64,000 bases of DNA, from NCBI RefSeq assembly GCF_004342175.1, contig NZ_SMAO01000003.1, forward strand, positions 310,001-374,000, in the 5' to 3' direction. Both the position numbers and the translations under genes were made by a program. The stretch comes from Thiobaca trueperi (GTDB taxonomy: Bacteria; Pseudomonadota; Gammaproteobacteria; Chromatiales; Chromatiaceae). Shown piece by piece: positions 17,493 through 28,831 of this stretch; the stretch's first letter is position 1; every line of letters starts with the position of its first letter. Under the pieces are notes generated by a model. That model was not told where the DNA came from. It did no database searches and saw only the letters and a program-made list of their open reading frames with translations.

Positions 17493-17579
17493 GTAGGCTG
17501 GGGTGAGCTTGCAAACCCGAGCATTTCAGCGGTTTACGGAGCGACGGATGCTGGGTTTCGTTCTTCAACCCAGCCTACA
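17493..17579. repeat. Inverted repeat in gene-free stretch 17425-17711
   Basis: GTAGGCTGGGGTGAGCTTGC at one end and ATGCTGGGTTTCGTTCTTCA plus ACCCAGCCTAC at the other form a long hairpin, a dispersed genomic repeat type. The following ~130 bases contain smaller inverted pieces (TGGTGACGCGACGCTGGAGC, TCCCACGCCGGAGCGTAATG) but no gene. Confidence 0.65.
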
Positions 17580-17711
17580 GGGAATACTTGCCCAATCTCT
17601 CCCGCGTGGGAATGCCGTTGCACCGCTCTAGCGGCGCGGATGGTGACGCGACGCTGGAGCGTCGCGACGTGCTCCCACGCCGGAGCGTAATGGGAGTCAG
17701 AGATTATAAGT

Positions 17712-18686
17712 TTACCCCATCGACTCTTCTAATTCTGCTAATGCTGTTTCGAGTGTTCCCTTGTGACTTTCCTTTGTGAGTCTTGATCTATGCGGTAATG
17801 CGGCCATTCTTATGAACTCCGCCACATCGGTATCTGGAACGATCCAACCAAACTGGTTGTTTATATCCGCAGCATCCAAAATTGCTTTGGCTTCTTCTAG
17901 AGAGAAGTACTGGTAATGTGATAACCGGGCTACTAGCGCATGTGTTGCCGCAAAGCTTCCGCATGTTTCTAGTTCGTCTATCAGGGCTTTTTTCTCTGGA
18001 TCAAAAGAGAGGCTGACGCCGTCATAATGGTCTTCAACAAATTTATTTAAGCTCTTGTATCCAATTAATCTGGAGGATTTTCTGGCTGACCACTCGTGAA
18101 CAAGAAAAGGATTCAGATCGTCTGTGTTAACTTTTGAATAGAAGTCGCTGTCCTCGCTGATGAGATAAAGATCCTCATCATCTGGAACTGCTTTGAGGAG
18201 CAGCAGCCAGTTTATCGCGTCACCTATCGAGCCGTTTTTGCCTGGGGGATTGCCAATGTCTATGCGCATTTTGGCTATTGAATAAATATCTTGCGTTGTG
18301 GGGATTGCTGTCGATCTATTAAATATCTGTTCGATTAGATGATCTGCGCGCAAGTTGTTTGATTTGATGTCTTGGTAAACGCGCCTTGTTACGTCTGAAT
18401 ATTTTCTCTTGAACTGGTTGGCCAGCTCCAACAATGATTGATATTCTTCGTATCCTTTTATAAAATATGGGAACTGCGCAGCTAAACTAACTCCCTTCAT
18501 CTTGTTTAATGCATCGACGATTTTCGCCTCCCTATTACGCCAAAATTCATCCTTTACTTGATCTGTTAGGTGAACTATTACTGCGCCTTGATTATTTGAA
18601 ACAAATACGCTATTTAATGCGTCTAGGTCATCATTGGTGAAATGATAGAAGTTCAGCAGAATGTTTGTATCTATGAATACATGCAT
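17712..18686 (-). CDS. PIN-domain protein (DUF4935-like), putative ribonuclease
   Basis: The product has 324 residues. The N-terminus MHVFIDTNILLNFYHFTND carries the first PIN aspartate. NLRADHLIEQIFNRS follows, with acidic GNPPGKNGSIGDAINWLLLL and LYLISEDSDFY supplying the remaining metal-binding Asp residues (~150-185), as in the large PIN/DUF4935 group. The ~140-residue C-terminal extension is helical and of unknown role. PIN proteins are Mg-dependent RNases, often toxins; no antitoxin gene is evident next to it, so it may act alone. The start is at 18686, with ATG 18695 nine bases upstream as an alternative. AT-rich composition unlike gatA beside it. Confidence 0.8.
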   Translation of the reverse strand: MHVFIDTNILLNFYHFTNDDLDALNSVFVSNNQGAVIVHLTDQVKDEFWRNREAKIVDALNKMKGVSLAAQFPYFIKGYEEYQSLLELANQFKRKYSDVTRRVYQDIKSNNLRADHLIEQIFNRSTAIPTTQDIYSIAKMRIDIGNPPGKNGSIGDAINWLLLLKAVPDDEDLYLISEDSDFYSKVNTDDLNPFLVHEWSARKSSRLIGYKSLNKFVEDHYDGVSLSFDPEKKALIDELETCGSFAATHALVARLSHYQYFSLEEAKAILDAADINNQFGWIVPDTDVAEFIRMAALPHRSRLTKESHKGTLETALAELEESMG

Positions 18687-18880
18687 GATTTTCATCCGCG
18701 CAAAATATTCTAAATTACACAACTTTTCTCATGCTCTAAGCTGATCGCGGCCTGAAACAAGAATCTGCGCAGGCCAGAATGAACAGCACAAATCCCCGCA
18801 AATCCTTTGCCGTCATTGCAGGGTTTTTCTCTCGCTCATTCCAGCCTGCTGAAACTCATTCCTCAAACCACCCCATACAT

Positions 18881-20334
<1,454 letters not shown>

Positions 20335-20335
<1 letters not shown>

Positions 20336-20622
20336 CAGTCGAGAACCTTCGGAACCAGATAGAGTCCGCCCTCGGTCAGCGGGGCGATGGACTGGAAATG
20401 TGCGCGCTGGTCCGGCTCGCGGGCCTCGTCGGGACGCAGACGCTGAACCATGTGCAGCGGATGCGCCATGGGTTCGACGCCGCTGGTATCGACGCTGTCC
20501 ATCTGGGCGACCAGAGTGAGGATGTTGGAGAGATCGGCCGCATAACGCGCGCTCTGTTCGGGGGTGATCGCGAGCCGGGCGAGGTGGGCGATCTTATCGA
20601 TATCGGAACGGTCCAGTGACAT
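20335..20622 (-). CDS. gatC: Aspartyl/glutamyl-tRNA amidotransferase subunit C
   Basis: The product has 95 residues, typical GatC length, starting at ATG 20622: [20 protein letters not shown], then [20 protein letters not shown]. GatC is the small linker wrapping GatA and GatB. It is the first gene of the minus-strand gat unit and divergent from mreB. A much longer frame exists upstream on this strand, but it only mirrors mreB/mreC codon bias and is not used. The upstream purine run GCCTCCAGGCAGGATCGCC offers an AGGA ribosome site close to the start. Confidence 0.95.
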
Positions 20623-21906
<1,284 letters not shown>

Positions 21907-21969
21907 ACAGCGGGCGGGCTCCACCCCACGGGATCCCATGCACACTGAAGGTTCTGGTCGAGGAACGCC

Positions 21970-22854
21970 GTCATCAAACCCCTGTTCGTCCATGGACCTT
22001 CTCCCGCCCTGCGGGCGATTCTGGCCGTGAGTCTGGCGCTTGTGCTGATCATTGCCGATCACCGTTACCATCATCTGGGTCTGGTGCGCTCGCTGCTCTC
22101 GGTCATCGTCTATCCCTTGCAGTATGCCGCCAATCAACCGGCCAAACTGGCCCGCGAGGCGCAGGGCCGACTGGCCAGCGAGGCGGATCTGCGTCTCGCG
22201 GGCGAGACGCTGCGCCGCGAGAATCTGCTGCTCAAGGCGCGTCTGCAACGACTGGAGGCGCTGGAGGCCGAAAACATGCGTCTGCGCGATCTGCTCGGCT
22301 CCTCGTTCGATGTCGGCGAGCGGGTGCTGATCGCGGAAATCCTCTCGGTGGATCTCGCGCCCTATCGTCAGCAGGTCATGGTCAACAAGGGAACCAGCTC
22401 GGGGGTCTTCATCGGTCAGCCGGTGCTGGACGCCAATGCCGTGATGGGACAGGTGATCCAGGCCAATCCCTTTTCGTCGGTGGTGCTCCTGATCACCGAT
22501 GCGGATCACGCGCTGCCGGTGGAGGTCAACCGCAACGGGCTGCGGACCATCGCCGCCGGCACCGGCCCGAGTCATGAACTCGAACTGCTCTATATCCCGA
22601 AAAATGCCGATATCCGGGTCGGCGATCTGCTGATTACCTCCGGGATGGACGAACGCTTTCCGCCCGGTTACCCAGTGGCGCGGGTCAAAACGGTGCGTCA
22701 GGATCCGGATAATCCATTCACCACGGTCATCGCCGAGCCGAACGCGCGGCTGGACCGCAGCCGGGAAGTGCTGCTGGTCTGGACCCTGAGCCCGGAACTC
22801 CAGCAACAGGCGCTGACCGGCGATATCCGGAACACCGTGAGCGGACGGCAATGA
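21970..22854 (+). CDS. mreC: Cell shape protein MreC, non-standard start region
   Basis: The conserved N-terminus reads IKPLFVHGPSPALRAILAVS before the first canonical start (GTG 22027), but no ATG, GTG or TTG lies between that stretch and the upstream stop at 21946. The codons at 21970 are GTC ATC AAA, preceded by GAGGA at the right distance. From GTG 22027 the protein would be 275 residues and begin inside the membrane segment (MSLALVLIIADHRYHHL). A membrane helix, a coiled coil (~65-100, EAQGRLASEADLRLAGETLR) and two beta domains follow. MreC is periplasmic, bridging MreB/MreD to PBP2. The end overlaps mreD (ATGA). Confidence 0.88.
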   Translation, partial: VIKPLFVHGPSPALRAILAVSLALVLIIADHRYHHLGLVRSLLSVIVYPLQYAANQPAKLAREAQGRLASEADLRLAGETLRRENLLLKARLQRLEALEAENMRLRDLLGSSFDVGERVLIAEILSVDLAPYRQQVMVNKGTSSGVFIGQPVLDANAVMGQVIQANPFSSVVLLITDADHALPVEVNRNGLRTIAAGTGPSHELELLYIPKNADIRVGDLLITSGMDERFPPGYPVARVKTVRQDPDNPFTTVIAEPNARLDRSREVLLVWTLSPELQQQALTGDIRNTVSGRQ

Positions 22855-23339
22855 GCGCGGGAGCATGGCGGAATATCTGGACGGTCGTGCTGAGTCTGGC
22901 GCTCGCCATGTTTCTCACCATCCTGCCGATGCCGGCTGCGGTCGAGGACTTCCGACCGCAGTGGGTGCCGCTGACGATCATCTTCTGGTGTCTGACCCGG
23001 CCGGAGCAGGTGGGTGTGTTCTGGGCCTTTGGCACCGGTCTGACGCTTGATGTCCTGGCCGGTTCGCTGCTTGGCCAGCAGGCGCTGGGGCTGTCGGTCA
23101 TCGCCTATGCGGCCGTCATCCTGCACGCGCGGATCCGGCTCTTTCCGCTCTGGCAGCAGAGTCTCTTCGTGTGGGTGCTGCTGCTGGTCGAGCGTCTGCT
23201 GACACTCTGGGTGCTCGGCGCCACCGGCCAGCCGCTGCCGACCCTGACTTACTGGCTTCCGACCTTCGTCGGTCTGCTGCTCTGGCCCTGGCTGTTCGTG
23301 GTGCTGACCGCCATCGAACAGCGGCTGAACGGGCGCTGA
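22851..23339 (+). CDS. mreD: Rod shape-determining membrane protein MreD
   Basis: The product has 162 residues with five or so hydrophobic segments (LSLALAMFLTILPMP, WVPLTIIFWCLT, QALGLSVIAYAAVIL, LLLWPWLFVVLTAIEQRL). Its ATG sits within the mreC stop (ATGA), so it is coupled. The N-terminal AAVEDFRPQWVPLTIIFWCL matches the MreD consensus. It is an inner-membrane part of the elongasome, linking MreC and the RodA/PBP2 synthase. It is followed two bases later by mrdA. Length and spacing are ordinary. Confidence 0.94.
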   Translation: MSAGAWRNIWTVVLSLALAMFLTILPMPAAVEDFRPQWVPLTIIFWCLTRPEQVGVFWAFGTGLTLDVLAGSLLGQQALGLSVIAYAAVILHARIRLFPLWQQSLFVWVLLLVERLLTLWVLGATGQPLPTLTYWLPTFVGLLLWPWLFVVLTAIEQRLNGR

Positions 23340-23341
23340 TC

Positions 23342-25213
23342 ATGGGCGAGCCCAGTTTTGAGGATCGCAAGCGCGAGCAGCGGCTGGTGACGAGTCGTGC
23401 GGTGGTATCGGGCGTGCTGGTGATCCTCGTCCTCTCGGTGGTGGTGTTGCGTCTGCGTTATCTGCAAATGGACCGCCACGAACATTTTTCGGTCCTCTCC
23501 AAGGATAATCGGGTCAAGATCCAGCCGGTTCCGCCGACGCGCGGACTCATCTACGACGCCAACGGTGTGGTTCTGGCCGACAATCGCCCGACCTTTTCGC
23601 TTGAAATCACAGTCGAAAAGGTCGAAGACCTGAAGGCGACCATCGACGAACTGGCCCGCATCATTCCGATCGACGACAAGGATCGTGCCCGCTTCGAGCG
23701 TCTCAAGCGCCAGCGGATGCGTTTTCAGGGCGTGCCGATCCGGCTCAATCTGACCCCGTCCGAGGTCGCGCGCTTTTCGGTGGACGGCTATCGCTTTCCT
23801 GGCGTCGATGTCCGCGCCGAACTGATCCGCATCTATCCGTTGAGTGAAGCCACCGCCCATGTCCTGGGCTATGTGGGGCGGATCAACGAGCGGGATCTGA
23901 CCCAGATCGATACCGGCAACTATGCCGGCACCCATTTCATCGGCAAGGGCGGTCTGGAAAAGGCGCATGAGGACGTGCTCCACGGACGGGTCGGTTATCA
24001 GCAGGTCGAGGTCAACGCCCGAGGGCGCGTCCTGCGCACCCTGGAGGGCAGCCCGCCTACGCCGGGTCAGGATCTGCTGCTCTATCTCGATATGGCGCTC
24101 CAGCAATCGGCCATCGACGCCCTCGGCGACCGGCGCGGGGCCGTGGTTGCCATTGATCCGCGCACGGGCGGCGTGCTGGCCATGGTGAGCAAGCCGAGCT
24201 TCAATCCCAATCTGTTCGTCGAGGGCATCAGTCAGGCGGATTACGAGGCGCTGCTGCATTCGCTGGACAAACCGCTGTTCGACCGTGCGGCGCGTGGTCA
24301 GTATCCGCCCGGCTCCACCGTCAAACCCTTCATCGGTCTGGGTGGACTCAACGCCAATTTCATTACGCCGAAGAAAATCACGTTCTGTCCCGGTCATTTC
24401 TCCTTGCCCGGACAGAGCCATCGCTTTCGCTGCTGGAAACGCACCGGGCATGGCTCCACCAACCTGGAAAAGGCCATCGTCGAATCCTGCGATGTCTATT
24501 TTTACGATCTGGCCAGCCGCATGGGGATCGATCGGCTGTATGGGTTTCTCAGCCAGTTCAGCTTCGGCGAACGCACGGGAATCGATCTGTCCGGCGAATT
24601 GCCCGGACTGCTCCCTTCGCGCGAATGGAAACAGCGGGTGCGCAAGCAGGCCTGGTATCCGGGCGAGACCCTGATCGTCGGCATCGGTCAGGGATCCTTT
24701 CTCGCCACACCGCTGCAACTCGCGGCCGCAACCGCGACCATGGCCAATCGCGGACATTTCATCCAGCCAAGGCTGGCTCGTGCCAGCCGCTTTCCCGGCG
24801 CGGACACTGAAAGCCAGTTTCCGCTGGTTTCACGCCAGATGGAGACCATCGACTCGCATCATTGGGACGAGGTCATCAAGGATATGGCTCAGGTCGTCGA
24901 GAGCCCGCGCGGGACGGCCAAGCGCATCCGCTCGCCGGATTATCGTATTGCCGGCAAGACCGGCACCTCGCAGGTCTTCACCATCGGTCAAAAGGAAACC
25001 TATGACGAATCGAAGGTTTCCGATCGGATGCGTGACCATGCGCTCTTTGTCGCCTTCGCGCCGGTAGAAGATCCACGGATCGCCGTGGCGGTGCTGGTCG
25101 AGAACGGCGGTCACGGCGGTTCGGACGCCGCGCCGGTTGCGCGACGGGTGATCGATGCCTATCTCGGCGGCACTCCGCTGGCCGGACCGGTCGAGGCCAG
25201 TGATGGCGACTAA
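23342..25213 (+). CDS. mrdA: Penicillin-binding protein 2 (peptidoglycan transpeptidase)
   Basis: The product has 623 residues from ATG 23342, three bases after the mreD stop. It has a cytoplasmic tail, a membrane anchor (VVSGVLVILVLSVVVLRLR), a pedestal with PTRGLIYDANGVVLADNRP, and a transpeptidase domain: the serine of STVK (~324) in YPPGSTVKPFIGL, ESCDVYFYDLA (~382, the SxN-equivalent), and KTGTS (~539). It cross-links peptidoglycan during side-wall growth in the periplasm, together with RodA. A longer frame from 23171 only overlaps mreD. rodA overlaps its last 11 bases. Confidence 0.96.
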   Translation: MGEPSFEDRKREQRLVTSRAVVSGVLVILVLSVVVLRLRYLQMDRHEHFSVLSKDNRVKIQPVPPTRGLIYDANGVVLADNRPTFSLEITVEKVEDLKATIDELARIIPIDDKDRARFERLKRQRMRFQGVPIRLNLTPSEVARFSVDGYRFPGVDVRAELIRIYPLSEATAHVLGYVGRINERDLTQIDTGNYAGTHFIGKGGLEKAHEDVLHGRVGYQQVEVNARGRVLRTLEGSPPTPGQDLLLYLDMALQQSAIDALGDRRGAVVAIDPRTGGVLAMVSKPSFNPNLFVEGISQADYEALLHSLDKPLFDRAARGQYPPGSTVKPFIGLGGLNANFITPKKITFCPGHFSLPGQSHRFRCWKRTGHGSTNLEKAIVESCDVYFYDLASRMGIDRLYGFLSQFSFGERTGIDLSGELPGLLPSREWKQRVRKQAWYPGETLIVGIGQGSFLATPLQLAAATATMANRGHFIQPRLARASRFPGADTESQFPLVSRQMETIDSHHWDEVIKDMAQVVESPRGTAKRIRSPDYRIAGKTGTSQVFTIGQKETYDESKVSDRMRDHALFVAFAPVEDPRIAVAVLVENGGHGGSDAAPVARRVIDAYLGGTPLAGPVEASDGD

Positions 25214-26345
25214 ACCCATATCGACCGGTGCCATTCCCAGCGGCTTCGATCTCGATCTGGAGGCTGCCCCCCCGAGCATCCTGCGTCGGCTCCATCTCGA
25301 TCCCCCGCTGCTGCTGGGACTGCTGGCGCTGTGCGGTTTCGGTCTGCTGGTGCTCTATAGCGCGGGTGACCGTAACCCGCTGATCGTCGAGCGCCAGCTC
25401 CTGCGGCTGAGTCTCGCCTTTGGTTTCATGTGCGGGGTTGCCCAGCTCTCGCCTGTCACGCTGCGCAACTGGTCGATGCCGCTCTATTTTCTCGGGGTGC
25501 TCATGCTGATCGCCGTCATGCTGTTCGGCGACATCGGCAAGGGCGCGCAGCGCTGGCTCGACTTCGGCTTTCTGCGCTTTCAGCCTTCCGAAATTCTCAA
25601 ACTTGGGGTGCCGATGGCGGTGGCCTGGCTGTTGTCGATGCGCCCCCTGCCGCCGCGTCTGTCGTGGACCTTTCTGGCGGTGATCCTGATCCTGATTCCG
25701 GTGCTCATGATCGCCGAACAGCCGGATCTGGGCACCTCGCTGCTGGTGACCAGCGCCGGGATTCTGGTGCTCTTCATGGCCGGTCTGCGCTGGCGGATCA
25801 TCCTGGCGCTCGCCGTCCTGATCGCCGCCATCGCGCCGCTGGTCTGGTTCTTCGCCATGCATGATTATCAGCGGGCGCGGGTTCTGACCTTTCTGAATCC
25901 GGAATCGGATCCGCTCGGCACCGGTTATCACATCATTCAGTCCCAGATCGCCATCGGTTCGGGCGGCATCTCGGGCAAGGGTTGGCTCAACGGCACCCAG
26001 TCGCATCTCGAATTTCTCCCTGAACGCCATACCGACTTCATTTTTGCGGTCATCGGCGAGGAATTCGGTCTGACCGGCATCCTCGCGCTGCTGGTGCTTT
26101 ATCTCTTCATCATCCTGCGCGGACTCGTCATCGCCGCACGCGCCGCAGACAACTACGGACGCATCCTGGCGGGCGGATTGACCCTGGTGTTTTTCGTCTA
26201 TCTCTTCGTCAATGTCGGGATGGTGACCGGGCTGCTGCCGGTGGTCGGGGTGCCGCTGCCGCTCATCAGCTATGGCGGCACCTCGATGGTCACGCTCATG
26301 GCCGGCTTTGGCATGCTGATGTCGATCGAAACGCATAAGAAATAA
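25203..26345 (+). CDS. mrdB: Rod shape SEDS glycosyltransferase RodA
   Basis: The product has 380 residues from ATG 25203, which overlaps the end of mrdA (ATGGCGACTAA). It is a SEDS-family membrane protein with about ten segments. Conserved signatures are RWLDFGFLRFQPSEILKL, PDLGTSLLVTSAGIL and LPERHTDFIFAVIGEEFGL, plus the late GVPLPLISYGGTSM. It polymerises lipid II glycan strands as partner of PBP2. The ~35 residues before the first helix are hydrophilic. Next on the same strand, 98 bases on, is a phospholipid gene set rather than the mltB/rlpA often found here. Confidence 0.96.
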   Translation: MATKPISTGAIPSGFDLDLEAAPPSILRRLHLDPPLLLGLLALCGFGLLVLYSAGDRNPLIVERQLLRLSLAFGFMCGVAQLSPVTLRNWSMPLYFLGVLMLIAVMLFGDIGKGAQRWLDFGFLRFQPSEILKLGVPMAVAWLLSMRPLPPRLSWTFLAVILILIPVLMIAEQPDLGTSLLVTSAGILVLFMAGLRWRIILALAVLIAAIAPLVWFFAMHDYQRARVLTFLNPESDPLGTGYHIIQSQIAIGSGGISGKGWLNGTQSHLEFLPERHTDFIFAVIGEEFGLTGILALLVLYLFIILRGLVIAARAADNYGRILAGGLTLVFFVYLFVNVGMVTGLLPVVGVPLPLISYGGTSMVTLMAGFGMLMSIETHKK

Positions 26346-26443
26346 CGGGCCGGGGCCGGTGATCGGCCTGTGGACCGGCTTGCCAGCCGGGCAGATCCGG
26401 GTGCATGCTTTCGCGCATCCGCCACCATTGCCCGACTGCGCCC

Positions 26444-27301
26444 ATGCCGGATTCACGCCCCGCCCGTCGTCCGCTGAAGACCCGCAACACCTCCTGGGCG
26501 CGCTGGCTCGCCTGCCGGCTCGCCGCGCGGCGGGTTTCGCCCAATGCCATCTCGATCTTCAGTCTGGTCTTCGCCGGTGTCGGCGCGCTGGCGATGCTGG
26601 CGGCGCCGCTGTCCGCGCCTGAGGTGCGCGGGCTCTGGCTGATCGCGGCGGCGGTCTGCATCCAGTTGCGTCTGCTGTGCAATCTGCTGGATGGCATGGT
26701 GGCGGTGGAGGGTGGACTGGGATCCAGGACCGGCGAGATCTACAACGAACTGCCCGACCGTCTCGCCGATCCGCTGCTGATCGTGCCCGCCGGTTATGCG
26801 ACCGGCATCGCCGGGGGGCCGGAACTGGCCTGGGTCGCCGCGATCCTGGCGCTCCTGACCGCGTATGTCCGTACCCTCGGCGGTCTGGCCGGGCTGTCTC
26901 AGCATTTCGCCGGACCGATGGCGAAGCCGCACCGCATGGCAGCCATGACCCTGGGTCTGCTGCTGGCGGCGCTGGTCGTTCCCTGGGGGATGGAGGGTGC
27001 GGTGCTGCTGGTCACTCTGGCGGTGGTGGCGCTGGGGACGCTGATCACCCTGATCCCCGCCGCACCGGGGCCATCCTGCGCGCGCTGGAATCGTCATGAA
27101 CCTGGATCGTTCTGCCGCGCGGATCCTGGCCGGATTCACCCGGCTGTTCACGGGGGTGCGGGCGGGCGGCTGTCTGCCCACGGCGGGCGCGGTGCAGCGG
27201 GTCTATTTCGCCAACCACGCGAGCCATCTGGATACCCTGGTCATCTGGGCCTCGCTGCCGCTGGCGCTGCGTGCGCGGACCCGCCCGGTGGCGGCGGCTG
27301 A
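26444..27301 (+). CDS. CDP-alcohol phosphatidyltransferase family protein (YnbA-like), C-terminal frameshift
   Basis: The family motif is visible as LLDGMVAVEGGLGSRTGEIY followed by NELPDRLADP, i.e. D-G...G...D..D, with about six hydrophobic helices. It transfers a phospho-alcohol to or from CDP-diacylglycerol in the inner membrane. As read, the frame runs to 27301 with an 84-residue low-complexity tail overlapping the next gene. In the +1-related frame the end reads RRTGAILRALESS and stops at 27099 with an ATGA overlap to the acyltransferase. That is the expected terminus, so one base is probably missing in the CCCC run at 27055-27058, as mutation or sequence error. ATG 26444 is preferred over 26405. 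Confidence 0.82.
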   Translation: MPDSRPARRPLKTRNTSWARWLACRLAARRVSPNAISIFSLVFAGVGALAMLAAPLSAPEVRGLWLIAAAVCIQLRLLCNLLDGMVAVEGGLGSRTGEIYNELPDRLADPLLIVPAGYATGIAGGPELAWVAAILALLTAYVRTLGGLAGLSQHFAGPMAKPHRMAAMTLGLLLAALVVPWGMEGAVLLVTLAVVALGTLITLIPAAPGPSCARWNRHEPGSFCRADPGRIHPAVHGGAGGRLSAHGGRGAAGLFRQPREPSGYPGHLGLAAAGAACADPPGGGG

Positions 27302-27713
27302 TTACTGGGATCGTCCAGGGCTGCGCCGCTGGCTGGCATGGCGCGTTCTTCAGGCGCTGATGGTGACACGCGGCGGCGCTGGCAGTCGCGACGCCCTGCA
27401 CCAGCTCATCGCGGCCCTGGATGAGGGCGATTCGCTGATCATTTTTCCTGAAGGCACCCGTGGCGATGGCGGCGGTGTCGGCGAGCTGCGTCCGGGTCTC
27501 TATCACATCGCCCGCGAGCGTCCGGCGGTTGAGCTGGTGCCGGTCTTTCTCGACAACCTGAACCGCATTCTGCCCAAGGGCGAATATCTGCCGGTGCCCC
27601 TGATCGGGCGCGTCACCTTCGGCGGGCCAATCCGGCTCGAAGCGGGTGAGGATCGGCACGCCTTTCTGCAACGGGCACGCGACGCCCTGCTCAATCTGGG
27701 GGATCGGCGATGA
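27096..27713 (+). CDS. 1-acyl-glycerol-phosphate acyltransferase family protein (PlsC/YnbC-like N-domain)
   Basis: The product has 205 residues. Acyltransferase motif I is FANHASHLDTLVIW (HX4D), motif II lies in RVLQALMVTRGGAGSRDALH, and motif III is IIFPEGTRGD. A single N-terminal hydrophobic stretch suggests peripheral membrane attachment. It probably acylates a lysophospholipid or glycerophosphate. ATG 27096 overlaps the expected stop of the preceding gene (ATGA), and its own stop overlaps the next start (ATGA), so three genes are translationally chained. Its substrate relative to housekeeping plsC is unknown. Confidence 0.9.
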   Translation: MNLDRSAARILAGFTRLFTGVRAGGCLPTAGAVQRVYFANHASHLDTLVIWASLPLALRARTRPVAAADYWDRPGLRRWLAWRVLQALMVTRGGAGSRDALHQLIAALDEGDSLIIFPEGTRGDGGGVGELRPGLYHIARERPAVELVPVFLDNLNRILPKGEYLPVPLIGRVTFGGPIRLEAGEDRHAFLQRARDALLNLGDRR

Positions 27714-28657
27714 CGCTCATCTGGGATCGCGACATCCTCATGCTGCTCGGCGGGGTGGTGGCACTCCTGATTCTGGGCAGTCTGGCCGGACGGATCCTCG
27801 ACCGGCGGGTGACGGAGGAATCGGGGCGGGCGGTGGTGATCAATCTCAATGCCCGGGTGCGTGCCTGGTGGGTCATGGTCGCCGTCTTTGTCTTGGCGCT
27901 CGCGACCGGCGGGATTGGCTCGGTGGTGCTCTTCGGTCTGCTCTCCTTCGTGGCGTTGCGCGAACTCATCACCCTCACGCCGACCCGGCGGGCGGATCAC
28001 CGCACCCTGTTCTGGGCCTTCTTCGTCTTTGTGCCGGTCCAGTATGGGCTGGTCTACAGCGAGTGGTATGGGCTCTTCGCCATCTTCATCCCGGTTTACG
28101 CCTTTCTCTTCGTGCCGGTGCGCAGCGCACTGGCCGGAGACACCCAGGATTTTCTCGCCCGCACCGCCAAGATCCAATGGGGTCTGATGCTGGCGGTCTA
28201 CTGCGTGAGTCATGCCCCGGCGCTGCTGATGCTCCAGATCCCCGGTTACGCAGGGGAGGGCGCCAAGCTGCTGCTCTATCTGGTGATTGTGGTGCAGTTG
28301 AGCGACGTGCTTCAGTATGTCTTCGGCAAGACGCTGGGCCGGCATCGGATCGTCCCGCAGGTCAGCCCCAACAAGACCTGGGAAGGCTTTCTGGGCGGGG
28401 TCGGGGCGGCGACCCTGATCGGCGCCGGACTCTGGTGGGTGACGCCCTTCAGTCCCTGGGCCGCTGTCGGCATTGCCCTGCTCATCAATCTCGCGGGTTT
28501 CGCTGGCGGGCTCTGTCTGTCGGCCATCAAGCGCGATCTCGGGGTCAAGGACTTCGGCACCCTGATCGAAGGGCATGGCGGGGTCATGGATCGCATCGAT
28601 TCGCTGTGCTTCGCCGCGCCGCTTTTTTTCCATGTCGTGCGTTATTTCTACACCTGA
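27710..28657 (+). CDS. Phosphatidate cytidylyltransferase family protein (CdsA/YnbB-like)
   Basis: The product has 315 residues with about eight membrane segments. The CDP-diglyceride synthase signature sits near the C-terminus: SAIKRDLGVKDFGTLIEGHG then GVMDRIDS, matching S-x-x-K-R-x-x-x-K-D-x-x...G-x-G-G-x-x-D-R-x-D-S. Also present is VSPNKTWEGFLGGVGAATLI. It makes CDP-diacylglycerol from phosphatidate and CTP. It completes the CDP-alcohol transferase / acyltransferase / cytidylyltransferase trio, an arrangement like the ynbABC unit of E. coli. It is probably a paralogue of the essential cdsA, which is not in this window. Confidence 0.92.
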   Translation: MTLIWDRDILMLLGGVVALLILGSLAGRILDRRVTEESGRAVVINLNARVRAWWVMVAVFVLALATGGIGSVVLFGLLSFVALRELITLTPTRRADHRTLFWAFFVFVPVQYGLVYSEWYGLFAIFIPVYAFLFVPVRSALAGDTQDFLARTAKIQWGLMLAVYCVSHAPALLMLQIPGYAGEGAKLLLYLVIVVQLSDVLQYVFGKTLGRHRIVPQVSPNKTWEGFLGGVGAATLIGAGLWWVTPFSPWAAVGIALLINLAGFAGGLCLSAIKRDLGVKDFGTLIEGHGGVMDRIDSLCFAAPLFFHVVRYFYT

Positions 28658-28831
28658 TTCAGGACGGCGGTGATCTCGGGAGCCGTATTGCCCTGCCTGA
28701 TCGCTCTCCGGCGTCCGTGCCCGAATGCGGTATCGACGGGCTTCTCCGAATCAAAAATCGCTTTAAGATTAAAGCGCTTTGCGCCTATACTGGAAGTCAA
28801 TTCTGCGCCAGGCATCGCTTCCGGAGCCCCG

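Noticed and set aside
23249-26456. Long minus-strand open frames opposite mrdA and rodA
   Set aside because: Both forward genes are certain, and the reverse translations are Arg/His/Asp/Gln-rich with no motifs, as expected for shadows in high-GC DNA.
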